From assembly GCF_905404315.1 (NCBI RefSeq), contig NC_066278.1, positions 4,790,001 through 4,854,000 on the forward strand: DNA of 64,000 nt, given 5' to 3'. The number at the start of each line of letters is the position of its first letter. The stretch's first letter is position 1. This DNA comes from Leptidea sinapis. Its lineage: Eukaryota; Arthropoda; Insecta; Lepidoptera; Pieridae. Below are positions 9,824-20,692 of this stretch, piece by piece. The notes beneath the pieces are model-generated. The model was not told the origin of the DNA. It made no database searches and saw only the letters and a list, made by a program, of their open reading frames with translations. Both the position numbers and the translations under genes were made by a program.

Positions 9824-12134
9824 TTTTTTACTTTGAAATAGTAGTCAGTTTGTAGTAATATCGGAAATAGTATTACATTTTGCATGTGACTATTATTTAT
9901 TTATTTATTTGATTCATAGGTATGTATGTAAGTGAGTAACAGAAACTTTGCACATTATTTTAATCCACTTTAAAGTGCTGCATTGAATTAAAACTTTGCA
10001 CTTTCGACCGATAACAATACAATAATTTAACGATTTTATTATGTCCGATACCCGGTAGTGTCTTTGGGCCAAGGATGCCCGTACTAGTTCGTTACTATGA
10101 CATTATCACCGCTTTAAGACGAAAAAAGCAAAACAAAATAATACTTAGACAAAAACAAGAAAAACAAGCTTTTAATGAAAACCGAACTAAAAGTAGAAAA
10201 TAATTTTTAATAAGCATAAATTGTGTGATTGAGTAACAAAAAAATTATTTTATCGTACAAAGGCGATGCAGTTCGTATAAGGCGATACACTGACGAAACA
10301 CATCGTCCGTGACGACAATGTCAAAATGAAGCCAATGTATTTTTTCTTTCTTTTCTCTCGTTGTTTTTCCATGTTATTTTTCATCTGAAATAAACATAGT
10401 CATTAGTAAAGTTATTCAGGTAATTTATCAATTGCAGATAATTATGGTCAAAGTAATTATTATAAAATAAATGAAAATGGATTTCGGTATTTATAGATGA
10501 ACCCAAATAGTAGCACATAACAATACGAAAAGTAATCAAATATGCATTAATTTTATTTTTCTTTATCTTAGTATAAAAATAAATATATTGCTTTAAACTT
10601 TATAGTGTGTTATAAAAAAAACTTGTACCAGCGCTGAGATAGAAAGAAGCTCCACTTTAACGTTTAACAATATTCAGTCAAATCCAAAGAACACGTATGC
10701 TATAAATTTTAATATCAACTTAAAAGCTAAGTACATATAAACATTAAACATATATAGAACCAATTCCACATTTCGCACAGTAAACAGGCAAATAGCATAT
10801 CTGGGAGCGGGCAATTTTAACGCTCTGTCCTGTACAGGATTTCCCTTCGCGACGTGTGCCTTCAAACAGGAAAATGTTGCCCCCTTCGACCCACGCCTGC
10901 CTGCTTAGTTGACGATTAGTCTGTGGTCTATGTTACAAGAATCGTCTTGATATTAATAAATGAAATAAACTTAATACTCGTAATTGTTAAATTAATAATA
11001 TTGATAAATGAAATAAAGATTTGATATAATTAATTATATTTCGAAAAAAAAAATTAAAAACTTTTCGCAAAATTTCCAGCGTCGTTTTACCAGCCATCTT
11101 CTGTCCATATTTCAGCAAATCTCATAAGTAAATTTTAAGGGCATCCCCTTCAAACTTTGATCTAGAAACGCTTAATTGCATGCCCAGGTCAAAATTTTAC
11201 AGTTTCTCCAAATTCACAGAGGAGCTGGGACGACATAAACCGCAAATTGAATTTAGACAATCTTTTGTTGTAGTAGAGGTTCAGCGCATGCTAAGCTTAT
11301 GGCCGTGGGTACGCATGAGGCCGGCTACTGGCTTCAAGCGTACCCTTTTCTAGTTTCTGCTCTAAGAGATCTCATAACTAAAAAAGTTGTGAAAAACAGT
11401 GAAATCGTTTTGTAATTGTATGTCTTTTCAACCAGCTAAATATGTCACTTTTCCCGGTGAAATTTCATTTCTTTTTGGCAGGTATATTTAGACGTCCATT
11501 TTAGATTCGTATAAGGATAAAATTTCTAAAGGCGTTCTCGGTATGATTTGATCTAAAGGTGAGGGTTCGAAAATACTACAAAAACCTCTCCAGAAAAGCC
11601 GGGAACAAAATAAAATTGAAAATCTGGCAAGAATTGTGCTTGTTGATGATAATTACACAGTCAAATTCACCGAAACAGGCAAATGTAATATTTTATTTAG
11701 AAAAAAATATTTCGTTAGCGTTTTATTTAACTTAGAAATACTTTGAGTATGTTTTACGAGTGCTAATATGCGTTAAGAAATCGCTATAACTTATAATTGA
11801 AGGCACACGCGGTAAGCTACCTCCCTGCTTAGGCCAAACAGGGTGATCTATGTACCGTCATCATGTATAGTGCCCGTAAACTTAAACGGATTACAGTTTG
11901 ATATATTACGTGATACCACTCAGGTACTCGATCTCTGCCCGCCTGTGATTGCTTTACCATAATTATATAAATTGTGTTTAAAGTGCCAATAGAGAATACA
12001 ATAACGCTGACACGGGATTTGAAATTGCACAACAAAACGCCTGCTCGCTTAGTCTGTAGGTAGACAAGTTTCACTTATTTTACTTTCGTTATTTATGTAG
12101 TATCATGTTCTATGGTATTGTTTAATGGACTGTT
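9824..12134. other. Unique spacer; GC-richer stretches at 10.6-10.95 and 11.8-12.07 kb
   Basis: No gene or repeat copy is recognised. The region around 10,620-10,930 is GC-richer and includes the palindrome CCTGTACAGG at about 10,830. Around 11,820-12,070 there is similar unique sequence. The frames at 10674-10865 and 11829-12074 have no recognisable domain. These could be regulatory or exons too short to see, or simply unique DNA. Confidence 0.4.
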
Positions 12135-12799
12135 AACCGACTTCGAAAAGGAGGAGGTTCTCAATTCGATGAGTATTTTTTATGTAAGTACACTGATTAC
12201 GCTGAGATTTATGATCCCATTTTCAAAACTCTTCTTTAGTTAGATGCGAAATGTTTGCCATTTAGTCCCATAAAAAATAGACATAGTTTTGCCCAGTAGT
12301 TTTCATTTTATGAACATTTTTATATATATTTTTTGTTTACGTGGATGATGTTATCATAGTTTGTGAACTGCTTTTTTGGAGCATTCATTTAGATTGATTA
12401 TAAAATATTATTATTGTTAATCATTAATCAGTTTGCCGATAAGTGGGTCTTAGGTTGCCTGTCATTCATACCTAACAAACACTCTTCACGATATTTCAAT
12501 GTCTCACAAGAACGTGAAATAGGGGATCTATATTGTTTAAGCCACGCGGAACCTATCGTAGGCATACCCATACCTACTTAAAAATACTATTTAATATATG
12601 ACGATAAAAAGCAACGAATTCTTATAGTTTACTTAATTAATGACATTAATAAGTAAAAAATAAAAAAAGCTACGTTTACGGTAGCACATAAAAACAATAG
12701 AGTTTTATTAATATTAAAGGTAAAAGATTTACATAAGAGGTGTACTAAATTAAATCTTTACTACGTTTATTTTAAACTTTTCAGTTTTCGAAGTCGGTT
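12135..12799. mobile_element. 665-bp element bounded by perfect 15-bp inverted ends
   Basis: AACCGACTTCGAAAA at 12135-12149 is the exact reverse complement of TTTTCGAAGTCGGTT at 12785-12799. The word CCGACTTCGAAAAGGAGG is one I recall from a common lepidopteran dispersed repeat. The interior is AT-rich with no coding frame. It could be one non-autonomous element, or two copies of the repeat in opposite orientation. Confidence 0.5.
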
Positions 12800-12849
12800 T
12801 TTTTAAACGAGCTGATAGTTTTTGACAGAGCTGAAATGCCAGGGCCGTT

Positions 12850-12867
12850 GCCTCTCACCCGAGAGGC
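12850..12867. other. GC-rich hairpin
   Basis: GCCTCTC (12850-12856) and GAGAGGC (12861-12867) form a perfect 7-bp stem with a 4-nt ACCC loop. No U-run follows. It lies in unique sequence (12,810-13,080). Confidence 0.45.
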
Positions 12868-13308
12868 GCCAGCTTGGTCCCCATCAATTTGTTTCATATT
12901 TACATTTGAAAACGAAAATTAAACGGATTCATTTTGAGTAAACCTATAGTTTACCACAACTGCAAGGGATTCAATGGTTATGTGTGATGTTGTCGCTTTG
13001 GGCCAGCGTGGTCCATTAACAATAACTAAGGGCACAAAATTGCTTGAACCCAGGGCCATTTAAACTCATAATAGGAACACATTTATTTATTTATTCTTAA
13101 TAATACATCAACAGTACACACATATTACAATTACATAATATAGTATTACAAGAAATTAAATTACTGATGTGAGTACCAATAACAGATGTACACAACATTC
13201 ATAGTTGCTGCTGTGACAATTAACTACTTACTAATTACAAATTAATTTTTCTAACTATTAACTAATAACATAATATAAACTAAGATAAAGTAACAATTTA
13301 AAGTTGAT

Positions 13309-13340
13309 TATGGACTTTTAGTTATAACTAAAAGTCCATA
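13309..13340. repeat. Perfect 32-bp palindrome
   Basis: The 16-base half TATGGACTTTTAGTTA is followed immediately by its exact reverse complement, with no spacer. See the second palindrome 21 bp downstream. Confidence 0.9.
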
Positions 13341-13361
13341 AAGTATAAAAAGTATGAAGTC

Positions 13362-13421
13362 CTACTTTTTTAATCTAATAATTGTCTTATTTATAAGACA
13401 ATTATTAGATTAAAAAAGTAG
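13362..13421. repeat. 60-bp inverted repeat, 29-bp perfect arms
   Basis: Arms 13362-13390 and 13393-13421 are exact reverse complements separated by only TT. The left arm begins CTACTTTTTTAATCTAATAA. Perfect arms this close are unstable in replication and usually young; this could be a small inverted duplication or an assembly artefact. Confidence 0.9.
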
Positions 13422-13439
13422 TTTTTATTAATTGTGATG

Positions 13440-13920
13440 TTTTCGTAGGTAACGTTTAAATTCCTGTGGACTATTGAAAAATATATCTAAGTTCTCGATT
13501 TTTCTAATTATCTCATTGTATTGCCTAAGCAGTCGTGGTAGAGTTTCGATGGATAGTCCATGAATACCAGCTATACCCAGTATCTATGTATATCTATGTA
13601 GAGTTCTTGATGATTTCGAGGTGTCTAGTGAGGAAAGTAATTGCGGCGTGATACACAATGTTCAGGTACGTTCTGGAAGGTGGGAGGCTGATACGGGGCT
13701 ACAATAGAGGGGCACGCATCACACGTGCTTTCATCACTTGCTGAGAAACGTAGGGCATGCGTCGTGGAGTACGAATCGAATTGTTGGTGGATGTGCCATA
13801 GTAATATTTTTTAATTTTCATAATATGACCACGACTGTACAATTCATAAGTGTATTCACGCTCTGTGTAATGTTTCTATCGTAGGTAAGTATATCAAATA
13901 CTGCCTGAAGGTGAAAAATA
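13440..13920 (-). pseudogene. Possible decayed coding relic, unidentified
   Basis: Read on the minus strand, two frames alternate between open stretches of 25-50 codons with ordinary amino-acid composition, including KIKKYYYGTSTNNSIRTPRR and LRQYNEIIRKIENLDIFF, broken by stops and frameshifts. Composition is less AT-driven than chance frames nearby. It could be the end of a LINE reverse transcriptase or another transposon protein; I do not recognise it. Confidence 0.35.
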
Positions 13921-14023
13921 GCAATAAAGAAACAATTGTAGCTCTTATTAAGTAAATATTATTACAGGCCAGTAATTTCTGAACCTGTTCAATATATTCA
14001 AATTGAAAAATTTCGTTGCTATA

Positions 14024-14110
14024 GGAAATTCAAAATCTCTTTATTCAAAAGGAACCAAGTTATCACTTTGAATCGTCATTCATCGTACTTACATTATTGT
14101 AAATATGTAG
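14024..14110 (-). mobile_element. Probable LINE tail fragment
   Basis: On the minus strand the sequence ends in AATAAAGAGATTTTGAATTT, a form typical of insect LINE 3' ends. Only about 90 bp is recognisable. Confidence 0.35.
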
Positions 14111-14435
14111 GTATTTAGAATTAACACATCAATTTCATATAGGTAGGTCTTTAGTAGTTATTATTATTAGAATTTAATAATCTGAGGACAAACTACAAAA
14201 GTCATACCAATTTAAGCAACGCTATTCGTTACTAAGAGAAATTTTCCTTTAGTGGATTCTATATCGTTTGAATTTATAACCCAAAATTAAGAATTATTAA
14301 AACGCTTTTGAATCTATATTTACGTCATACATACTAGTCATGGATACTAAGCATCTTGATATTACTATAAATAATAGAAATACTAGTCAGCAATATATCA
14401 ACCGTGATAATTCTTTCTAATGGAATTGTTTGATC

Positions 14436-14705
14436 ACCAGTGGGAGGCTCCTTTGCATAGGATGCCGGCTAGATTATGGGTACCACAACGGCACCTATTT
14501 TTGCCGTGAAGTAGTAATGCTAGTGAAATTATTGGGCAAATGAGACTTTACATCTTATGTCTCAAAGTGACGAGCACAGTTGTAGTGCCACTCAGAATTT
14601 TTGGGGTTTTTCAAGAATCCTGAGCGACTTTGCATTGTAATGGGCAGGACGTATCAAGTACCATCAGCTAAACGTACTGCTCATCCCTTATTTTCATAAA
14701 AAAAA
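14436..14705 (+). mobile_element. Family A, copy 2, with internal deletion
   Basis: Begins ACCAGTGGGAGGCTCC and ends with the A-run after TTATTTTCAT at 14691-14705. It lacks the internal segment around TGTAAGCATTACTGT to GGGCGCCGTAG seen in other copies, a deletion of about 40 bp. Confidence 0.8.
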
Positions 14706-14788
14706 CTTAAAAACACAGAAAAATAAGAAATTTATCAAAATATTTTGTGAGATTTATACCAGATCCTCTCTCTATACAATCCTAATCA

Positions 14789-14990
14789 ATGTCACAATAC
14801 AGGGCGTACGGGCAGGGGCAACGCGGGGGTGAGCTGCGGGGGCCGCGGGGAGAGCGTAGCGCGTGGACAGGCATTCGAAATGAAGAGCACTACACTACAA
14901 CTACGTCTGTCTTCCTCTTTGTCATCTCTATGTGCCACTTACTCTATGTAAGGTCGGGGATGCCTGATACAACACGGTTTGTTTGAGATG
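14789..14990 (+). other. GC-rich patch with G-quadruplex-type runs
   Basis: In strongly AT-rich surroundings this patch has four G-tracts on the plus strand: 14815-14818, 14825-14829, 14838-14842 and 14847-14850, with loops of 6, 8 and 4. A 65-codon frame (14789-14986) begins here but shows no known domain. It could be a promoter or first exon of a non-coding transcript; nothing decides this. Confidence 0.4.
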
Positions 14991-15959
14991 TTGTCTTTAA
15001 TTAAATCAAACGTCATAATCATTGGCTCTATGCAAAGTATCTAATACTACTTAGGTCTTACTTTTTTTTTTCAAAATAGGATGGCTCATACTGATTATTT
15101 GACAAACACTAATTTCATTGGTAATAAAAGAGAAGTCTGTTTGTTACGGTTAACTATGATATCGTTTATGATAATTAGTTTTTATAATAATCATTGCTTG
15201 CTTTATGAGTAGGTTTTCATTAAAACTACCAATATGTTGACTTTATTATATTTACTATTTTAATTCAGCATTTTGCATCTTAAAATTACTTTATCAAAAT
15301 TACCTAATTATGCAAAAAGGTAGAGAAGGTATGTTGTCTGTATAATATTATAGAAAAACAGTTATCACAGATAATTTTGGTAAAGCTTCTAACAAACACA
15401 GTACATAAAAGTAGTACATGTGAATAGTACATATGCAATTGACCTCACAATACAGTCAACGGTATATTATTATTGCCTCATTGCTTGGAGCAAAGATAAA
15501 ACAAAGATTTGAAATCCCTACCTACGTAACTAGAGGACAATTTTACTGAACCGACTGATGAAGTGACTATTTTCTGATTGATAAGAATGAAAACATGATA
15601 CTTAATTATATTCAATAACAATATTTTGTTTCATCTATGAGCCGTCTTGTATCCATACCATGGTTATATAATAAATTAAAAAAAAACTCTGAGCCGTTCT
15701 AAAAATGTGGTAAAACGTAAAATGATGCTGATCCCGTCGGAACCTTAGGTACCTAAAAAAAAGTCTAACATGTAGTTACAGTGGTAGTTAAAAAGCTCAA
15801 TAAAAGTTTTAAACGAATGCGTAAGCATCTCAAACTTCATGAATTGAATCTCAAAGTGGTTGCATCTACAGAATATTCAGTTAAGCAGCTACAAATTACT
15901 CTGTAACTAAAACCTAGGGAACAAGTTACTAATAAACAAAACCCGAAGCTATTTACATT
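14991..15959. other. AT-rich spacer, nothing recognised
   Basis: No repeat copies, coding frames or RNA structure that I can support. Confidence 0.5.
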
Positions 15960-16260
15960 TCAGGTAGAACAGACAATTCGTGGTCCGTTGCTATGGTAAC
16001 AACAAAATGGCCGACGTCTGTGGTTTCCAAGTTCGCATCTAGTTTCCAAATTGTTTGGCGAGTGTTTTAGAGTTGTGTATGTAGGAGCATGCATAATTAC
16101 GTTATCTATGTGTGCGGGCCCCACTAATTACTGGTAGAGTCAGCAGATAAGATGCACTATTTAGTATTTAATTCAGCGGAACAAATGACTGAGTTCGATA
16201 ATCCACGGGCGTTTGGGAAAGTTTCCTTCAAACAACAGGAGACAGGTTCTTTCTAAGACT
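15960..16260. other. Unique block with X-box, candidate regulatory element
   Basis: GC-richer than its flanks, no match elsewhere in the window. It holds a perfect X-box, then AAAATGGCC (16004-16012), a YY1/Pho-type core. GGGCCCC at about 16119-16125 and TAATTA-type words follow. Promoter or enhancer identity is inference. Confidence 0.35.
15987..16000 (+). promoter_or_regulatory. RFX X-box motif
   Basis: GTTGCTATGGTAAC is a perfect match to the bipartite X-box bound by RFX factors in animals: GTTGC half, AT centre, GGTAAC half. X-boxes mark many ciliary gene promoters. No ciliary gene is visible nearby, so a working site is not shown. Confidence 0.45.
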
Positions 16261-17427
16261 GATAATAAGGACATTTTGTTATACCATAAGTATTAGTAAC
16301 TCCGGCAATTCTCTTCCCACTAGCTAAAATATTCTTTCTTTTAATAATTTTATTCATAAAATATAGACGCCAATATTCACTAAATGTATTTATTGTTTTT
16401 TTTTGTTGTCTCTACCTAGTGATGGATAAGTTAAGGAGGATTTAATAAGAGTTCTTTGGATAAGTGTAGAGCAGGCTTATCTTATATTACCCAATTAGAA
16501 TTGGGCCTAAGTAATGATTTAATAAACACCTCTATGTAATATATCGAATTACTTATAACAAGGACGCTTAAGGTTATTTATTATATACTAAACTAGCTGT
16601 TCGCCCCAACTTCGTTCAGCACAAGAATTTAATAGGAATAACTTTAAAAATGTAACACCATGTTTTTATGTAACAGCAAAGTGTTACAATCAAACACACC
16701 TTACTAGCGTAATAGACAAACACTCTCCTCATTACAGCGTTAAATTTCAAATGTTCATGTGTGCTAGTTTTACAAATGTGTTGGTGAAGTGTGTAGTATT
16801 TTGCTTTTGGTCAATCCCTGTGACAAATATTCATAAACGGCGTCATATTCACGTATACAATATTTTGTTATCGAACACATATTTTCTTAAATGATTATAA
16901 TCTTAAGAAAATAGTGTTTACTGTGTATTTAAAATGTAATATTTAGTATTTTAGTATGTTCTACGAAAATAAAAAACACGAAAGTAGTATTGAAGAATGA
17001 GTATTTACCTGTGAAATGATTCTTTTGTTGCATTGTTACTATATTATGTAACAATATAATATAATACAGATCACGACACCATTATATTTTGTTTTATTAA
17101 TATCCGTTAAAACACAGAACAATAACGATAAAACACTACAATTAAAACTCGGTCCAATATGACAGGAGACTAATGGACACTAAATTGTTTCAATACGGTT
17201 TCATGGTCTTCATTGATTCCGTCTCTTTCTCACACGTAGGTTTTTATATAAGGATAGTTATCTCCATTTCACACAGGGTGCGTCTATTACGGTAGTACCA
17301 ATAATAAGTTTATGGTCTATACTTTTTGAAGGCCAAAGGACTTAAAATAGCATTTTCGATTTGTATGTAGTGTGGTAGTAGTTAATGGTTCTACCTATTG
17401 CGCCATCGATGATTAAATTATATTCCA
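16261..17427. other. AT-rich spacer with short repeat fragment
   Basis: At about 16593-16650 the words CTAGCTGTTCGCCCC and ACTTCGTT match the start of a common insect dispersed repeat (same style as 29525-29852). The rest is unique AT-rich sequence. Confidence 0.45.
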
Positions 17428-17685
17428 GACTCCTATAGCCCAGTGGTTAGTGACCTGCCGACTAAGCTAGAAGTCCCGGGTTCGAATCCCTGTAGGTACA
17501 ATCATTTATATGATGAATATGAATGTTTGTTTCCGAGTCATGGATGTTTATTTGTATATATGTTTGTTAAAGTCAGTATATTGTATTAAATATATCGTTG
17601 TCATGCGCCCATAGTACAGGCTATGCCTAGTTTGGGGCAAGATAAGATGTCTAAGAATGTGTCAATATTATTATTATTATTAATT
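17428..17685 (+). mobile_element. tRNA-derived SINE S1, copy 1
   Basis: The head is tRNA-like: A-box-like TAGCCCAGTGGTTAG at about 17436 and B-box GGTTCGAATCC at 17479-17489. The body contains ATATGATGAATATGAATG and TTTCCGAGTCATG, then GGCTATGCCTAGTTTGGGG, and a tail GTGTCAATATTATT running into an ATT repeat. Similar SINEs occur in Lepidoptera. The tRNA-like part is a pol III promoter, not a functional tRNA. Confidence 0.85.
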
Positions 17686-17689
17686 AATA

Positions 17690-17906
17690 TCATCATCATC
17701 AGCCGTAAGACGTCCACTGCTGGACAAAGGCCTCTCTCAAAGATTAAGGCCTACCCACACTGCGTCTTCCGGTACGTGGTCGCCATTCGAGGACTTCACT
17801 GCCTCAACGGCCATCTGTCCATTGAACTATGTGCCCTGCCCACTGCCACTTCAGTTTCGCAATCATTTGGACTGCGCCAGTTACTTTGGTTCTCCTACAT
17901 TATATT
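17690..17906 (-). mobile_element. Family E LINE 3' end, copy 1
   Basis: On the minus strand the sequence runs to GGCCTTTGTCCAGCAGTGG, ACGTCTTACGGCTG and then a GATGAT repeat (17686-17700), the tail of a LINE family. The tail abuts the ATT tail of the SINE at 17428-17685, a common insertion preference. The 138-codon plus-strand frame here (17623-18039) is a chance reading across both repeats. Confidence 0.7.
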
Positions 17907-18814
17907 ATTAATTAACATACATGCTCTTAATAATACATCCCAACAACTTGATAGTTTAGTGCTAATGGAGGAGGAAATATATTTACGTACTATCCTTGGG
18001 CACCATATGGCACAGGGATTGTGGTACTCAACCACTTAGACTGTCTTCTACTTTTTTGAAGTTGAAGTTGCTAATACCCACTAGAACTAGAAATCATAGA
18101 GTTCCCTTTTTTGTTAGATTCTCCGGGATCTTTGCAGGGCATCCGGAGATTCTTAGGGAGTGAATTGTACACCTAGGTTAACCTTTTACAACACTTCTAC
18201 ATTAGCTGTATAAGTTTCTGCAATCAATTTAATTTCATTCACCCTGTTTACATTACTAAGCCCAACCCACAAGCAAAGCGTAGTTTGAAATATCTTACCC
18301 GAAAGCAAAAACTTTGTAATAAAATACTGTTGGCTCTATAATTTGTTATCATATTTTTATCTTTAAAGCATTATGCACGTATAGTATACGTATCTAAGTG
18401 TAGTTGAATGTCCTCGCTGTGTAAGTAGTCGTAAAACCGTGAATATGGCATCGTTACAACCTTGCGAAACCTCTGAGATATACTCGTAGTTCTAAATATA
18501 CTTTTATAACCGGCGCGTAAAAAGAAAGAATGAATTTTTTATTTATAAAATTTTATCGGGAGTTTTTACGTAATAGTAATGCGTAAAAAACCGCCTCACT
18601 ACTGCAGCGTTTATGGAACATTTACAAGTACACCCTGAAAATGATTGCTGCCAGATCGGACTGAAAGAAAGAACAGCCCGATGGACAGACGGACAGACAG
18701 CGGAGACTGTGAAGGGTTCCCGTTTGAAACCCATCGGATACGTAAAGTATACTTATTGCGTTAAAAATAAACTATTTAGTCTCCTATTGGAAAAAATCAT
18801 ACTATTCTATATAT
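17907..18814. other. Spacer with a decayed W-type repeat near 18.5-18.75 kb
   Basis: The words ATGGACAGACGGACAGACAG (about 18,681) and GGGTTCCCGTTTGAAACCC resemble a common insect LINE-tail repeat. The remainder is unrecognised. Confidence 0.4.
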
Positions 18815-19099
18815 GCTAGATTATGGGTTCCACAACGGCGCCTATTTCTGCCGTGAAGCAGTAATGTATAAGCATTATTGTATTTCGGTCTGAGGGGCGC
18901 TGCAGCTAGTGAAATTACTGGACAATCGAGACGCAACATCTTATGTCATAAGGAGACCAGCGCTACGATTGCGCTCGTCCGATCAAAGTTTTGTGATTTT
19001 CAAGAATCCTGAGCGGCACTACACTGTAATGGGCAGGGGGTATCAATTACCATCAGCTGAACGTCCTGCTCGTCTCATCCCTTATTGTCATAAAAAAAA
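18815..19099 (+). mobile_element. Family A, copy 3, 5' truncated
   Basis: Starts within the element at GCTAGATTATGGG and runs to the A-run after CTTATTGTCAT at 19091-19099. The first about 35 bp are missing. Confidence 0.75.
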
Positions 19100-19241
19100 T
19101 ACAAATGAACTGACATTGTGTACATTAATATTTCTTTGCCAACTTGTTACTATTAAATTCAAATTATGTGTACGCCACAGCATGCGGGCGAGGCTTGGAG
19201 AACTTTTATTTTGATTTGTAACATTTTATGAATACCCATGA

Positions 19242-19625
19242 CTTTTTTATTTTTATCGAAAAGGAGGACAAAGTAGCGTTCGGGTGTCCTGGTGTAAAGT
19301 GATCACCACCGCCCACATTCTTTTGCAACACTAGAGGAATTACAGGAGCGTTGACGGCCTTTTAGAATGTCGTATAGTCTCGGAAACACCGCACAAGGAA
19401 ACTCATTCCACAGCTTTGTAGTACCTGGAAGAAAGTTCCTTGAAAACCGCACTGTGGAGGATCCCCACACATGCAGATGGTGGGGATGATATCCTATGAT
19501 ATCCTCATTTGCCGCGTGTCGTGCAAAAGTGGAATTCGGCTGCAGGAATCAGGTGAAACAGCTCTTCGGAACACTCCCCGTGATGAACGAGGTAGATGAC
19601 ACACAATGAAGCGACGTCTCTACGG
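19242..19625 (-). mobile_element. Family B LINE 3' end, copy 1 (with RT C-terminus)
   Basis: On the minus strand this encodes the decayed C-terminal end of a LINE reverse transcriptase frame (SLCVIYLVHHGECSEELF, then LIPAAEFHF, with later stops), followed by a short 3' region and an A-rich end near 19242. It is the longest family B copy here. The small duplication ATGATATCCT/ATGATATCCT near 19486-19505 is private to this copy. Confidence 0.75.
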
Positions 19626-19937
19626 AACTATCAATATCTCTATCCAAACTACAACGAAATGTGACAACAAATATATGATGAAATGAAATGAAAATGCGTT
19701 TAGAATCATACAGACATAATATGTATATATACGTATATCTTGTGATACACACATTCAATCACCGGCTTATCCGTATTTTAATATCCGGCAATCTTCTACA
19801 TATTTTATATGTATAAAACCTCATTCACGGTCTTTTAATTATAATGTATGCGAAGCTTTTGCATGTATTTAGCACAGGCGACCAACACTTAAATTTTGTT
19901 GGAATGTAAGCAAAATATCAGTTGCACGTTATCACGA
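19626..19937. other. AT-rich spacer, nothing recognised
   Basis: No repeat or gene. Two short TATATACGTATAT-type runs occur near 19,720. Confidence 0.4.
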
Positions 19938-20230
19938 TTTTTTTTTATGATAATAAGGGACGAGACGAGGGATGATACGCCCGGCCCAATACAATGCAGC
20001 GCTGCTTGGGATTCTTCAAACACCCAAAAATTCTGAGCGGCACTAAAATTTCGCTCGTCACCTGAGACATAAGGTGTTAAGTCTCATTTGCCCAGTAATT
20101 TTACAAGCTACGGCGCCCTTCAGACCGAAACACAATAATGCTTACACATTACTGCGTCACGACAGAAATAGGCGCCGTTGTGGTACCAATAATCTATCCG
20201 GCATCCTGTGCAAAGGAGCATCGCACTGGT
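19938..20230 (-). mobile_element. Family A, copy 4
   Basis: T-run at 19938 (A-tail on the minus strand) through the end at CACTGGT 20224-20230. It lacks the CAGGACGTTCAGCTGATGG segment next to the tail. Confidence 0.8.
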
Positions 20231-20647
20231 ATAATTTGAATTACATTTATTCAGTAGTTTTGCCTGGACATACATACTGACAAACAGACAAAATTCTATA
20301 AAAATTTCTTAGCTTCGGTATTGTGTTTAGAACACACAGCTCGTACAGTTTTTATTTTATTACGATTTTGTTGTAATTATGTATATTATAAAGATTAGTA
20401 TGTACTCAAAATTTAAAAAAATAACGTTGTTACATTATTATATTATTCAGAGTTCATTAAGTTTTGATATTTTGTTTATTAAAGCGCTGCAGATATTAAA
20501 AAAAATTAAAAATATAAAATTATATTCATACGATTCACAAATAATTGGTTACATTAATGGATGTATAAAATGTATAAGACTTATTTATTTTATGTAAAAC
20601 ATTGCAGGGCGTCACATATTGTCTACCCATTTAATGTACTACCCTAT
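20231..20647. other. AT-rich spacer upstream of a LINE-type tail
   Basis: The 72-codon frame at 20379-20597 is rich in I, K, Y and L as expected by chance in AT-rich DNA. It may be part of a decayed LINE whose tail follows, but no motif supports that. Confidence 0.35.
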
Positions 20648-20692
20648 TGCAAAATGTGACTTGCAATAAAATATTTTGATTTGATTTGATTA
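20648..20692 (+). mobile_element. LINE-type 3' terminus
   Basis: GTGACTTGCAATAAAATATT followed by TTGATTTGATTTGATT: a polyadenylation signal and a short TTTGA repeat, as at the 3' ends of CR1-like LINEs. Upstream sequence is not recognisable. Confidence 0.45.

Noticed and set aside
17623..18039. 138-codon open frame
   Set aside because: It runs across the SINE S1 tail and the antisense strand of LINE E copy 1, so it is a chance reading of repeats.
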